Positions 17,739-25,749 of a stretch of DNA of 64,000 bases are shown here, piece after piece (position 1 is the stretch's first letter; every line of letters starts with the position of its first letter). The notes under the pieces were generated by a model, which saw only the letters and a list, made by a program, of their open reading frames with translations, made no database searches and was not told where the DNA came from. The DNA is taken from contig NZ_JACHOS010000010.1 of the NCBI RefSeq assembly GCF_014199985.1, positions 1-64,000 of the forward strand. Direction: 5' to 3'. The position numbers and the translations under genes were made by a program. The DNA is from Methylorubrum rhodesianum (GTDB lineage: Bacteria > Pseudomonadota > Alphaproteobacteria > Rhizobiales > Beijerinckiaceae).

Positions 17739-18932
17739 ATGAGCGGGCTTTCGATCCTCGTCGTGATCCCGACCACGAGGGGGCCGCTGCGCCTGCGCTC
17801 GTTGAGCCCGCGCCCCGGCCTGCCGGCGCCGGCCGCCTTCGCCGACGGCGACTACCGCCCCCTGCCCTGGTCGGCCGACTACGCCCGGCTCTGCGCGCCG
17901 GGTGGGCCCGTCGCCCGGCTCGGCGGCGCGGCGGGATCCCCGCACGAACTGCGCCTGTCGGGTTCGTTCGATGCCGGCCGCTCCTGGGAAGTGCCGGTCT
18001 GCCTCGCCCACGGCCTCGCCGCGCACGGCCACCGCTTCGTCGCGGAACCGGCGCAGGCCGATCTGATTCTCTGGGCGACCGGAGCGGTCGATCGCGATCT
18101 CGCGGTGCTGCCCGGCGACTACGCGCTCCTCGACAAGATCGAGCGCTCCCGCGACCTGCTCGCCGAGGCGCCGGATGTGCCGCTCGCGGCTCTCCTGCCG
18201 GAGGGGCCGGAGCGGGCGGAGGCCGAGACGGCCCTCCGTGCCCTCGTGAGGACCGGGGCACCGCGGATCCTGCCCGCCGCAGATGTGCCGGCCGCCTTGG
18301 ATGCGCTGACGCCGCCGAAGGGCATGGACGGGCCGGCACCGCGCCGAAGCGGGGGGGGCCTCGCCCTGCCGGCGGGCGCCGCCGCGGCGGCCGGCCTCGT
18401 CGGACTCGTCGGACTCGTGGGGTTCATCGCGCTCGGGAGCCGGCCGGCTCCCGTCATCGGCGCGGCCAACGATCCGGCGGCCGGCCCCGCCTCGGCCGCC
18501 CCCGCGCGTGAGGCGGAGACCGCCCCGCCCTCCCCGCCCGCAGCGAAGAAGCCGGCCGCGATCCGCGTCGAGGAATTACGGGCACCGCCCGGCTCGTCCT
18601 GCCGCCGCGTAACCTTCGGCGCCGATCCGCCCGAGCGCCGCCCGGTCGAGTCGGAGGGCGGCGAGCGCCTCGCCCCAACCCGGCTCGTACCCGAATTGTG
18701 CGGGCTCGCCATCGGGGCGGCGCCGGGCCTGCGGCTCGAAATCGGCCCGGAACTGCGCGCCGCCGCCTTGCCCCCGATCCGGCTCGCCGACGGGGCCCAG
18801 GGATTCTTTCTGCGCGAGGGCGGCCGGCAGAACCTCGTCTACGCCGTCCATGCCCTGCCGGAGACCAAGGCCCTGCCGGAGGCGGGCGCCGCGCCGCCGG
18901 ACGAGCGGCTGGTCCATGCCCTGACCCGCTGA
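17739..18932 (+). CDS. Single-span membrane protein with cytoplasmic sensor-like domain
   Basis: A 397-residue protein. The N-terminal 190 residues form a soluble domain (SILVVIPTTRGPLRLRSL, DAGRSWEVPVCLAHGLAAHG, DLILWATGAVDRDL). This resembles a conserved proteobacterial unknown family I recall but cannot name. One membrane helix lies at about 206-233 (AAAGLVGLVGLVGFIALG). A Pro/Ala linker and a C-terminal domain with two cysteines (SSCRRVTF, ELCGLAIG) follow, probably periplasmic. The layout fits a trans-envelope signalling or anchoring role between the cytoplasmic pair upstream and the secreted protease downstream, which is inference. Confidence 0.6.
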   Translation: MSGLSILVVIPTTRGPLRLRSLSPRPGLPAPAAFADGDYRPLPWSADYARLCAPGGPVARLGGAAGSPHELRLSGSFDAGRSWEVPVCLAHGLAAHGHRFVAEPAQADLILWATGAVDRDLAVLPGDYALLDKIERSRDLLAEAPDVPLAALLPEGPERAEAETALRALVRTGAPRILPAADVPAALDALTPPKGMDGPAPRRSGGGLALPAGAAAAAGLVGLVGLVGFIALGSRPAPVIGAANDPAAGPASAAPAREAETAPPSPPAAKKPAAIRVEELRAPPGSSCRRVTFGADPPERRPVESEGGERLAPTRLVPELCGLAIGAAPGLRLEIGPELRAAALPPIRLADGAQGFFLREGGRQNLVYAVHALPETKALPEAGAAPPDERLVHALTR

Positions 18933-18960
18933 TGGGTGCGCAGTCCGCACTCTGAGACTT

Positions 18961-18989
18961 TTGACCCAGCCGGACGGGCCGGGCATACG
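18961..18989 (+). promoter_or_regulatory. Possible sigma-70-type promoter before the serine protease
   Basis: TTGACC, a 17-base spacer and CATACG stand 25 bp before the protease start. The -35 is good and the -10 is weak. It suggests that the protease can be transcribed apart from the genes upstream. Confidence 0.3.
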
Positions 18990-19013
18990 ACCCTGACGGA
19001 GAGGAGGGAGACG

Positions 19014-20033
19014 ATGACCCCGATTCGCCGGAGACGCCGGCCCGCCCGATCGGTCCCGATCGCCGCCGGCCTACTGCTCGCGGTGGGCCCGGCCGTGATC
19101 GGCACGGCCCCGTCCGCGCGCGCGCAGAGCATCGGCTTCGACCCCGCCGATTACGGCCGTGCGCAACTCCCCTCGCGCCAGACGACGGGCGACGCGGCGG
19201 CCTATGTCGACCAGAACAAGGGCGCGTTCGAGCCGATCAGCGAACTCGACCCGAAGGACGGGCTCGCCGCGTTGGCCCGCCCGATCGGACGCGTCGACAT
19301 CGTCCTGCGGAACGCCCGCACCGGGCAGCAGGTCGGCGCCTCCTGCACCGGCGCGCTGCTCCCCGGAGACTACGTTCTCACCAACCACCACTGCCTGCCG
19401 CAATCGGGCGACCTCGCCCCGGTCAAAGCGTCGATCCTGATGGATTACCTGACGCTGGACGGCAAAGGCTCGCGCCGCTTCGAGATCGATCCGAAGCCGG
19501 TCGAGTTCGACGCCCGCCTCGACTACGCGCTCGCCCGCGTCGCCGGGAATCCGAGTGCTGCCTACGGCACCGTCCGCCTTTCGGGCGAGACCGTGCCGGG
19601 CAACCGCTCGATGCTCGTGATCCATCATCCCCTCGGGCGGCCGAAGGTGATGAGCCGCTTCCGCTGCTTCGCGATGAAGGATCAGGCCGAGGGGCCGGAT
19701 CTGCGCCACCGCTGCGACACGCTCGGCGGCTCCTCCGGCTCGCTGATGTTCGACGCCTCCGTGGCCGGCATCGCCCTGCACAAGGAGGGCGGCCTCGACC
19801 CGAAGGACCCCTCGAGCTTCAACAAGGCCACGCGGCTCTCGGCGATACTCGGCCGCAGCCGCATCCTGTCCGAGATCGCCGCCTCCCAGGGCCGCCCGGT
19901 CGCCGCCGCCGCTCCCGCCGGGGACGCGCCGGCCGGAACCCCACCTGCGAAGACGGGCGCGGCGCCCTCCCCCAGGCCCGCCGACGGGCCGCTCGATCCC
20001 GCCGGCATGAATGCGATCCTGCGCGGGCGCTGA
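19014..20033 (+). CDS. Secreted trypsin-like serine protease
   Basis: A 339-residue chymotrypsin-fold (S1/V8-like) peptidase. It has a basic Sec signal ending ARAQ near residue 38. The triad is visible as His126 (TNHHC), Asp170 (RLDYALARV) and Ser241 (GGSSGSL). Cys127 and later cysteines may pair as in secreted proteases. The C terminus (from about residue 295) is a Pro/Ala-rich tail without clear domain. GAGGAGGGAG before ATG 19014 is a strong ribosome binding site. Substrate unknown; neighbours suggest envelope targets. Confidence 0.85.
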   Translation: MTPIRRRRRPARSVPIAAGLLLAVGPAVIGTAPSARAQSIGFDPADYGRAQLPSRQTTGDAAAYVDQNKGAFEPISELDPKDGLAALARPIGRVDIVLRNARTGQQVGASCTGALLPGDYVLTNHHCLPQSGDLAPVKASILMDYLTLDGKGSRRFEIDPKPVEFDARLDYALARVAGNPSAAYGTVRLSGETVPGNRSMLVIHHPLGRPKVMSRFRCFAMKDQAEGPDLRHRCDTLGGSSGSLMFDASVAGIALHKEGGLDPKDPSSFNKATRLSAILGRSRILSEIAASQGRPVAAAAPAGDAPAGTPPAKTGAAPSPRPADGPLDPAGMNAILRGR

Positions 20034-20034
20034 A

Positions 20035-20075
20035 CGATTTTTTTCGCGAGCCGGCGGCGAAAGCCGGTCTGCGAG
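20035..20075 (+). repeat. Hairpin-bearing element, copy B, before the OmpA-domain gene
   Basis: CGA and a T7 tract are followed by a hairpin (GCCGGC / GCCGGT with GGCGAAA between) and CCGGTCTG. It matches copy A at 10291-10335 in order and spacing, with a 3-base difference in the loop region. Both copies start just behind a stop codon and about 85-100 bp before a gene of the envelope cluster. Confidence 0.4.
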
Positions 20076-20158
20076 GTCCAGGGATGAGTGGGACGGGGCC
20101 GCGGCAAGGCCCGAGAGCAAGGCCCGTCAGCAAGGCTCGTGAGAGGGAGACGAAAGCC

Positions 20159-21025
20159 ATGGGGGCACTCTGGGGAGTCCGCGAGCAGGCGGCGCGCGGC
20201 GCCGTCAGCACCGCCGACGGGATCGCTTCGGTCCGGCATCCGCGCCCGGGGCATCCGCGCCTGAGGCTGCTGCTGGCGGCGGGCCTCGCTCTCGCCCTCG
20301 CGCCCGCCCGCGCCAACCCGCTGACCGAGGTGCCCGGCACCCGCCGGCCCGCCGCCGAAGCGGAAGCGCCCCCGGCCCGGGACGAAGCCGCAGAGCGGGC
20401 CGAGGCCGGGGCGGTGAACCCCTCGGCCAACGCGATCATCCGCTCGCTCGCCCCCTTCGCCGACGGCAATCCGGGCCGTCCCGCCGCGCCGGTCGCGGTC
20501 TCGCCCGGCGACGGCGGTCCGAGCCTGCGGGTCGATCCGGCCCGCTCGGTCGATCTCACCGTGTTCTTCGCCTACGACAGCGCCCGCCTGACGCCGGAGG
20601 CGCGCATCCAGCTCGAACCGCTGGGTCAGGCGCTGCAGGCCCGCGAACTGTCCGGCCACGGCTTCCTCATCGCCGGCCACACCGATGCCGCCGGCGGTCC
20701 CGGCTACAACCGGCGCCTGTCGCTCGCCCGCGCCCGCAGCGTGAAGGCCCATCTCGTCGAGACCTACGGCATCGATTCGCGCCGCCTGCGCATCCACGGC
20801 TGGGGACCCGTCCGGCCCAAGGACCCGTCCCAGCCCTTCGCGCGGATCAACCGGCGGGTCGAGGTCAGCCTGATCGCGCCCGCGCCGAGCGGCGCCCTGC
20901 GCTTCGTCCTGCCGGTCTCCGAGCAAGGCTGCGCGGCCGATATGCCCGGCGATCCCCGCCGCCAGGTGCCGCTCGACCTCGACGATTTCGGCGCGGCCCC
21001 GACGCCGCTGCCCTGCACCGAGTGA
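20159..21025 (+). CDS. OmpA-domain envelope protein
   Basis: A 288-residue protein with an N-terminal hydrophobic export signal (LLLAAGLALALAPARA-N). An Ala/Glu-rich linker follows, then an OmpA C-terminal peptidoglycan-binding domain at about residues 130-240 (FAYDSARLTPEARIQL, AGHTDAAGGPGYNRRLSLARA, INRRVEVSL). It would anchor to peptidoglycan in the periplasm. ATG 20159 has GGGAGAC eight bases upstream, like the protease gene; an upstream start at 20084 would add a basic leader. The stop overlaps a small in-frame start of the next gene region. Confidence 0.85.
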   Translation: MGALWGVREQAARGAVSTADGIASVRHPRPGHPRLRLLLAAGLALALAPARANPLTEVPGTRRPAAEAEAPPARDEAAERAEAGAVNPSANAIIRSLAPFADGNPGRPAAPVAVSPGDGGPSLRVDPARSVDLTVFFAYDSARLTPEARIQLEPLGQALQARELSGHGFLIAGHTDAAGGPGYNRRLSLARARSVKAHLVETYGIDSRRLRIHGWGPVRPKDPSQPFARINRRVEVSLIAPAPSGALRFVLPVSEQGCAADMPGDPRRQVPLDLDDFGAAPTPLPCTE

Positions 21026-21075
21026 CCCCCTCAGCACACCCGCCGGCACACGAACCTACAGACAGGATGATCCCG

Positions 21076-22050
21076 ATGCTGCGTACCCGAACGCGAAACA
21101 GCCTCCTCGCCCTCGCCCTGATCGGCGGCTCCTGCCTCGGCCTCGCCGCTCAGGCCGAGGCGCAGACCCGGCCGAACATCGTCGTGATGGGCGAGGATGC
21201 CGACGAGGATTCCGTGCCGCGCGGCAACCGCATCTTCCAGCGCGTCATCGCCGAACTGTCCGAGACGATGAACCTGCGCGGCTACAACATCTACGACGAG
21301 ACGGCGGTGGCGATGGGGATCACCCAGGCCAATCGGGTCCGCCGCCGCGACGCGGAGCTGATCGAGGTCGCCCGCGCGGTCCAGAACCCGCCGCTCGACG
21401 TGGTAGCGGTGTTCCAGGTCTACGCCTCGGCCTCGAAATCGGCCTATTCCGACATCGTGCGGCCGGAGGTGCGCATCCCCGGCCGGCTCCTCAACCTGCG
21501 CACCGGGCAATCGCTGGGCGCCTTCGAGGTGGCCGGGCTGCAGCTTCCACCCCTGCCTCAGGGCTGCGACCGGGAATGCCTGCTCGAACGGGTCGGCGCG
21601 GAAGCGAAGAGCATCGCCGCGGACGTGGCCACCGCGCTCACGGCCAAGCTCGACGGCGTGATCGCCCCCCGCCGTGCCGCCGATGCCGGGCCGCCGGCCG
21701 CGCTTCCGAACGCCTTGCCGAATGCCCTGCCCGGCGCCGAGCCTCCGCCTGCCGCAGCCGCCGGCGGCGAATCCTGCGGCGGATTGCCGACGGCCTATGT
21801 CGTGCGCCTCAACGGCTTCTCGCCGCAGGAGGTGCAGGCGGCGGAGGAGTACATGGCCGCCTTCCGCTGTTACGAGCACCATCGCCCGGTCCGATCGGGC
21901 GGGGCCACCGCCGAGTACTGGTACGAGACCCGCTCCGACTCGGCGCGGCTCGGCCGCAATCTGCGGCTGATGCTGGAGCACATGAGCGCGCCGGGGCAGG
22001 TCCAGTTCTCCGGCAACACCTTCGTCGTCAGCCGCGTCGCGACCCGCTGA
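21076..22050 (+). CDS. Secreted hypothetical protein
   Basis: About 324 residues with a Sec signal (LLALALIGGSCLGLAAQAEA-Q). The first mature domain (IVVMGEDADEDSVPRGNRIFQR, VIAELSETMNLRGYNIYDE, given in pieces) resembles a periplasmic sensor or LPS-assembly-like alpha/beta fold. A Pro/Ala linker precedes a second domain with CGGLPTAYVVRLNGFSPQEVQ and FRCYEHHRPV. Cysteine pairs CDREC and C...C suggest disulfides. I chose ATG 21076 because AGGA lies eight bases before it; ATG 21067 is possible. Function unknown. Confidence 0.65.
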   Translation: MLRTRTRNSLLALALIGGSCLGLAAQAEAQTRPNIVVMGEDADEDSVPRGNRIFQRVIAELSETMNLRGYNIYDETAVAMGITQANRVRRRDAELIEVARAVQNPPLDVVAVFQVYASASKSAYSDIVRPEVRIPGRLLNLRTGQSLGAFEVAGLQLPPLPQGCDRECLLERVGAEAKSIAADVATALTAKLDGVIAPRRAADAGPPAALPNALPNALPGAEPPPAAAAGGESCGGLPTAYVVRLNGFSPQEVQAAEEYMAAFRCYEHHRPVRSGGATAEYWYETRSDSARLGRNLRLMLEHMSAPGQVQFSGNTFVVSRVATR

Positions 22051-22106
22051 CCCGCGCCCGGATCGTCCGGAACGCCCTTTCGCGCTCAGCCATTCGGAGA
22101 GACACG

Positions 22107-23096
22107 ATGAGCCGTCGCAACCCGCTGCGGGGCCTGTTCGCCCGCCTCGTTCCCGGCCGGTGGATGCTACGCGGCCTGCTCGCCGGGCTGATGGTCTCCA
22201 CCGCGCCGGTCTTCGCGGCCGAGCCGGTGTTCCCGCCCGCCGGATCGCTCGGCCTCGCACCGCCGCCCGGCATGAAGCCGGCCGCGAGCTTCGCGGGCTT
22301 CGAGCACCGGTCGGGCGCCTCGATCGTCCTCGTCGAGATGCCGCCGGAAGCCTGGGACCAGATCAACGGGAAGTTCACCCCCGAGGCGCTGGCGCCGTCC
22401 GGCTTCCGGGTGAAAGGCGGGCTGGAGCCGCTGAGCACGGCCGGCGGCGAGGGCTTTGTCCTGCGTGGGACGCAGGGGGCCAACGGGCTCGCCTACACCA
22501 AGTGGGTCGCCGTGGTGCGCGGTGCCTCCGGCACCGGCCTCGTCACCGTCCAGGTCCCCGAGGCGGCCGCCAAACAGGTGCCGGCCCCCACGGTCGAGGC
22601 GGCCCTGCGCACGATCGCCTTCCGGCCCAAGGCGAGCCTCGCCGATCAGGTCGCGGCCCTGCCCTTCACCGTCGGCGACACAGCCGGCTTCCGCCCGATG
22701 GTGGTGTTCGCCGGCAACGGCCTACTCCTGACCGAGGGGCCGAAGGACGTGGATCCCGGGCGCGAGCAGCCTGTGGTCGTGGTCACGCCCTCGCTGGGGC
22801 AGGCGCCGGTGCCGGCGGGCGCGGAGGCGGCCTACGCCCGCCGGCTCTTCACGGCGCAGAAGGACCTGACCAACGTCGCGGTCACCGACGAGGAGCGCAG
22901 TACCCGCGGCGACGCCGTGGTGGTTCGCCTGCGCGGCACCGGCACCGATACCCGAACGGGGCGCACGCTCGGCCTGACGCAGACGACGGTGTTCGAAGAC
23001 GGGCGCTACCTTCGGGTGATCGGGGTCGCCGATGCCGGCCGGGCCGACGCGCTGGCCCGCGCCGAGCGCGTCGCCGCCTCGGTCGCGATGCGGTGA
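22107..23096 (+). CDS. Secreted hypothetical protein
   Basis: A 329-residue protein with an N-terminal export signal (WMLRGLLAGLMVSTAPVFA-A). The mature part has two similar beta-rich halves of about 140 residues (SASIVLVEMPPEAW-type strand and KWVAVVRGASGTGLVTVQVP; then RPMVVFAGNGLLLTEGPKDV and TQTTVFEDGRYLRVIGVA). This looks like a stress-response or outer-membrane accessory fold with no name I recognise. GGAGAG six bases before the ATG supports the start. It follows the preceding gene by 56 bp. Confidence 0.65.
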   Translation: MSRRNPLRGLFARLVPGRWMLRGLLAGLMVSTAPVFAAEPVFPPAGSLGLAPPPGMKPAASFAGFEHRSGASIVLVEMPPEAWDQINGKFTPEALAPSGFRVKGGLEPLSTAGGEGFVLRGTQGANGLAYTKWVAVVRGASGTGLVTVQVPEAAAKQVPAPTVEAALRTIAFRPKASLADQVAALPFTVGDTAGFRPMVVFAGNGLLLTEGPKDVDPGREQPVVVVTPSLGQAPVPAGAEAAYARRLFTAQKDLTNVAVTDEERSTRGDAVVVRLRGTGTDTRTGRTLGLTQTTVFEDGRYLRVIGVADAGRADALARAERVAASVAMR

Positions 23097-23233
23097 CGCC
23101 GCGATGAGGCGCCGGCCGAGCCCCGCTGTCCCGCTCGCCCACGCTGGACTGCGCACCGCCGGCCACACCGATCCGGCAGGCGTGAACTAGGACTGTGCGA
23201 TACCCCGCCGATGCACGGCGGCACGAAAGGTCG

Positions 23234-23383
23234 TCAGCGCCGGCATGCACCGTCCCGCCACGCGCCCCTCGCATTGAGGCAGGCATCCTGCGCCAGGAGA
23301 TCGCGCAGGCGCCAACCCGCCGCCGCGACGACGGCGAGGGCCAGGGCCGCCGCCATCCATGGCCCGATTCCCCTTCGCATCAT
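23234..23383 (-). CDS. Small membrane-anchored protein with CLxxxGxW...C motif
   Basis: A minus-strand gene of 49 codons inside the gap between two + strand genes. The peptide has one hydrophobic helix (WMAAALALAVVAAAGW) and a cysteine motif at its end (DACLNARGAWRDGAC). The pattern C-L-x3-G-x-W-x4-C recurs in short envelope proteins of alphaproteobacteria. Two adjacent ATGs (23383, 23380) could start it. The ribosome binding site is weak and it overlaps nothing. Function unknown. Confidence 0.55.
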   Translation of the reverse strand: MMRRGIGPWMAAALALAVVAAAGWRLRDLLAQDACLNARGAWRDGACRR

Positions 23384-23402
23384 TCTGGACGAGAGCGCTC
23401 CC

Positions 23403-24167
23403 TTGATCCACTCCCATCCTATCCGTCAGGCGCGGCGCGGGTCACGCGGCCTAGTCCTCGTGGCGCTTCTGGCCACAACCGGGGCCGCGGGCGCGCAGGA
23501 TCGCGCATTGCCCGCGAAGAACGAGTGCCGGCGCACGCCCTCGCTCTCGGAGGGGCCGACTCTCGGCTTCGGGCGAATCGTTGCGGCGGGCCGTACAGCC
23601 TTCGTCAAGGACGGGCTCGCGCAGAATGGCTGCCCCGCCCCGAGCGCCGAATGCCGCGAGCGGGCCTATCTGGTGGCCGGTGATCCCGTGATCCTGGGAG
23701 AGCGCAACGGTGGCTATGTCTGCGCCAGCTATCGCGGCGCGAAGGGTGACCTCGCCCGGACCGGCTGGCTCCCCGCCGAGGCAGTGGCTGCGGAACCGCC
23801 GCCCTCCGTCGCCCTCGACGATTGGCTGGGCACCTGGACCCAGGCGGAGGGGCGGATCCAGGTGAAGCGCGGGGATAAACCCGGCACGCTCTCCGTGACC
23901 GGCGACGCGACCTGGGGCCTCGGTGATCCCGAGCGGGTGAAGCGCGGCGGGGTCAACCTCGGCGAGATCTCCGGCACGGTCACGCCTGCAGGCGACGGTG
24001 CCAGCTTCGCCATGGGCGAGAACGCGACGCTGCCGGTCGCGAAGGGCGGCGAGTACGATTGCAAGGTCTGGCTGCGACGCGTCGGACCCTGGCTGGTGGT
24101 GGAGGACAACCTCGCCTGCGGCGGCATGAACGTCACGTTCCGCGGCGTCTACCGGCGCGAGCCGTGA
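23403..24167 (+). CDS. Secreted hypothetical protein, probable TTG start
   Basis: About 254 residues. A TTG at 23403 gives a compact Sec signal (SRGLVLVALLATTGAAGA-Q); the ATG at 23211 would add 64 Arg/Ala-rich residues that look non-coding. The mature protein has six or more cysteines (ECRRTP, NGCPAPSAECRERA, YVCASYRG, YDCKVW, LACGGMN) and an SH3-like beta stretch in the first half. The second domain begins near DDWLGTWTQAEGRIQVKRG. Disulfides in the periplasm are likely. Function unknown. Confidence 0.6.
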   Translation: MIHSHPIRQARRGSRGLVLVALLATTGAAGAQDRALPAKNECRRTPSLSEGPTLGFGRIVAAGRTAFVKDGLAQNGCPAPSAECRERAYLVAGDPVILGERNGGYVCASYRGAKGDLARTGWLPAEAVAAEPPPSVALDDWLGTWTQAEGRIQVKRGDKPGTLSVTGDATWGLGDPERVKRGGVNLGEISGTVTPAGDGASFAMGENATLPVAKGGEYDCKVWLRRVGPWLVVEDNLACGGMNVTFRGVYRREP

Positions 24168-24181
24168 CGCGGGCAAGAGGC

Positions 24182-24700
24182 ATGACGGAATGCAGGGACG
24201 CGTCGCACGACCGCTTCGACGCCCCATCACCGCGGGACTTCGGCGACCGCCACAGGTCGGAGCCGACGTGGCGCGAGCCCTTCCGCGCGCTCACCGCCGC
24301 CCTCGTCGCCCTGCCGGCCCTCGCGGCCTGCACCCCGGCGCCGACGACGATGAGCCCGGAGGCCATCGAGGCCTTCCTCGAAACACCCCTGCCGCCCGGC
24401 CAGCGCGACCTGCGCGTCCACACGGAGGCCGGGATCGACCGCTTGGTGCTGCTGCGCCTCGACGCGCCGGAAGCGGAGGCCGACGCCTTCGCCGCCCGCC
24501 TCCTGCCGAAGGGCCTCGAGGCAGGCATCGATCCGGGGCTCGGCAGCCTCGCCTCCGCGTTCGACGGCTGGATCGCGGTGCCACCGCAGGAAAGCGCCGG
24601 AGGCCAGACGACGATCGATGGGCGGCGGGCGGTGAAAGTCGTCGTCGCGCCGGCCGGGTCCGGCTGGCGGCGCATCTGGGTCGCGAGCTTCACCCTGTGA
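24182..24700 (+). CDS. Probable lipoprotein, hypothetical
   Basis: A 172-residue protein with a lipobox-like ALPALAAC about 50 residues in, which would be lipidated at that Cys. The long leader before it is unusual, so the real start may lie further downstream or be a GTG at 24164. The mature part has alternating strands (LRVHTEAGIDRLVLLRLDAP, RRAVKVVVAPAGSGWRRIWV). It follows the preceding gene by 14 bp and precedes a small membrane protein. Function unknown. Confidence 0.55.
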   Translation: MTECRDASHDRFDAPSPRDFGDRHRSEPTWREPFRALTAALVALPALAACTPAPTTMSPEAIEAFLETPLPPGQRDLRVHTEAGIDRLVLLRLDAPEAEADAFAARLLPKGLEAGIDPGLGSLASAFDGWIAVPPQESAGGQTTIDGRRAVKVVVAPAGSGWRRIWVASFTL

Positions 24701-24791
24701 ACAGCGACCGCCGACACCGCGTCGCCGGCAGCGGGCGGCGCCGGTCCGGAGACGGTCCGACGCGCGACAGGATCGACCGCGAGGGCGCATC

Positions 24792-25106
24792 ATGGATGGA
24801 CGACAGCCGCACCGATCACGTTTGCCGCGATGGAGCCGGCGCATGATGCTCGCCGTGACCCTGCTCGTCTGGACGCCGGCCCTGCTGTTCGGGCTCGGAT
24901 TCGTGCTCGCCCACCTCACCGGCTGCCGGGTCGACGAGGCGAGCGCGCATCCCTGCCTCGTCGCCGGCATCGATATCGGCGGCTTGCTCTACACGCTCCT
25001 GGTGATGGGCTGGCTGGTCATCCTGCTGCTGCCCTTCATGCTGCTGACGCTCGTGATCTGGCTCGGCATCGGCCTGCGGGCGGTCATCGGCGCGTGGCTG
25101 TCGTGA
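24792..25106 (+). CDS. Small integral membrane protein
   Basis: A 104-residue protein with three hydrophobic segments (MLAVTLLVWTPALLFGLGFV, LYTLLVMGWLVILLLPFM, LLTLVIWLGIGLRAVIG). Two cysteines (TGCRV and HPCLV) sit in the loop between the first two. GAGG eight bases before ATG 24792 is a fair ribosome binding site. It stands between a lipoprotein gene and a secreted protein gene on the same strand. Function unknown. Confidence 0.65.
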   Translation: MDGRQPHRSRLPRWSRRMMLAVTLLVWTPALLFGLGFVLAHLTGCRVDEASAHPCLVAGIDIGGLLYTLLVMGWLVILLLPFMLLTLVIWLGIGLRAVIGAWLS

Positions 25107-25147
25107 CGCGGATGCCGCGACGCCCGCGCTCCCGGAAGGGGTCGAAC

Positions 25148-25747
25148 GTGATCGGTCCGAGGCCCTCGATGCCGCAGCTTGCCCGCTTCCTCGTGGCTCT
25201 CGCGCTGCTTCCCGCCGGAAGCGCCCGGGCAGAGGGTGTCGGCTTCGCCGCCGAGCGCGCCTTTCCCGTGGCGGGCGCCTGCTACGGGCGCCGCTACGAC
25301 GCGGACCATCTCGCCCGCCATCCGGGGCAGGTGGTGAGCGCGATCCATCTTTCCGGCTCGTCGCGCGGCCTGATCGCACTGCGCCCCCAGGCCGACCGGA
25401 TCGATCCGGAGCTCGATCTGACGCTGCGCGTCGACTTCACCGACGGCGGACGGGCCGAGGGCGGAATCGGCTGCGCCGAGACCGGAGGACGCATCCGCCG
25501 CTGCGGACGCGGCGCGAGCTGCGCGGGCAGCTTCGCCGTCGATCTTCTTCCCGACGGCCGCCTGCGGATCGTCAACGACGACGCGGATTCGCGGCTCTCC
25601 GAGCCGGTGGTGCGCGAGCCCGGCTTCAGCCCGGACGCGGCGTGCCGGGAAAAGGGCCGCTTCGTTCCGCCGGATGCGCAGAACCGCGTCTTCCTCCTCG
25701 CCCGCCTGCCCCTCTCCGCCTGCGGGCCGGAGCGGCCCCGAGACTGA
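25148..25747 (+). CDS. Secreted hypothetical protein, GTG start
   Basis: A 199-residue protein. GTG 25148 is preceded by GGAAGGGG seven bases away, stronger than for ATG 25169. A Sec signal (LARFLVALALLPAGSARA-E) is followed by a mature part with many cysteines (ACYGRR, GCAETGG, RRCGRGASCAG, AACREKG, SACGPE), probably disulfide-bonded. The Arg/Gly-rich sequence GGRIRRCGRG stands near the middle. Only two bases separate its stop from the next ATG. Function unknown. Confidence 0.6.
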   Translation: MIGPRPSMPQLARFLVALALLPAGSARAEGVGFAAERAFPVAGACYGRRYDADHLARHPGQVVSAIHLSGSSRGLIALRPQADRIDPELDLTLRVDFTDGGRAEGGIGCAETGGRIRRCGRGASCAGSFAVDLLPDGRLRIVNDDADSRLSEPVVREPGFSPDAACREKGRFVPPDAQNRVFLLARLPLSACGPERPRD

Positions 25748-25749
25748 CC

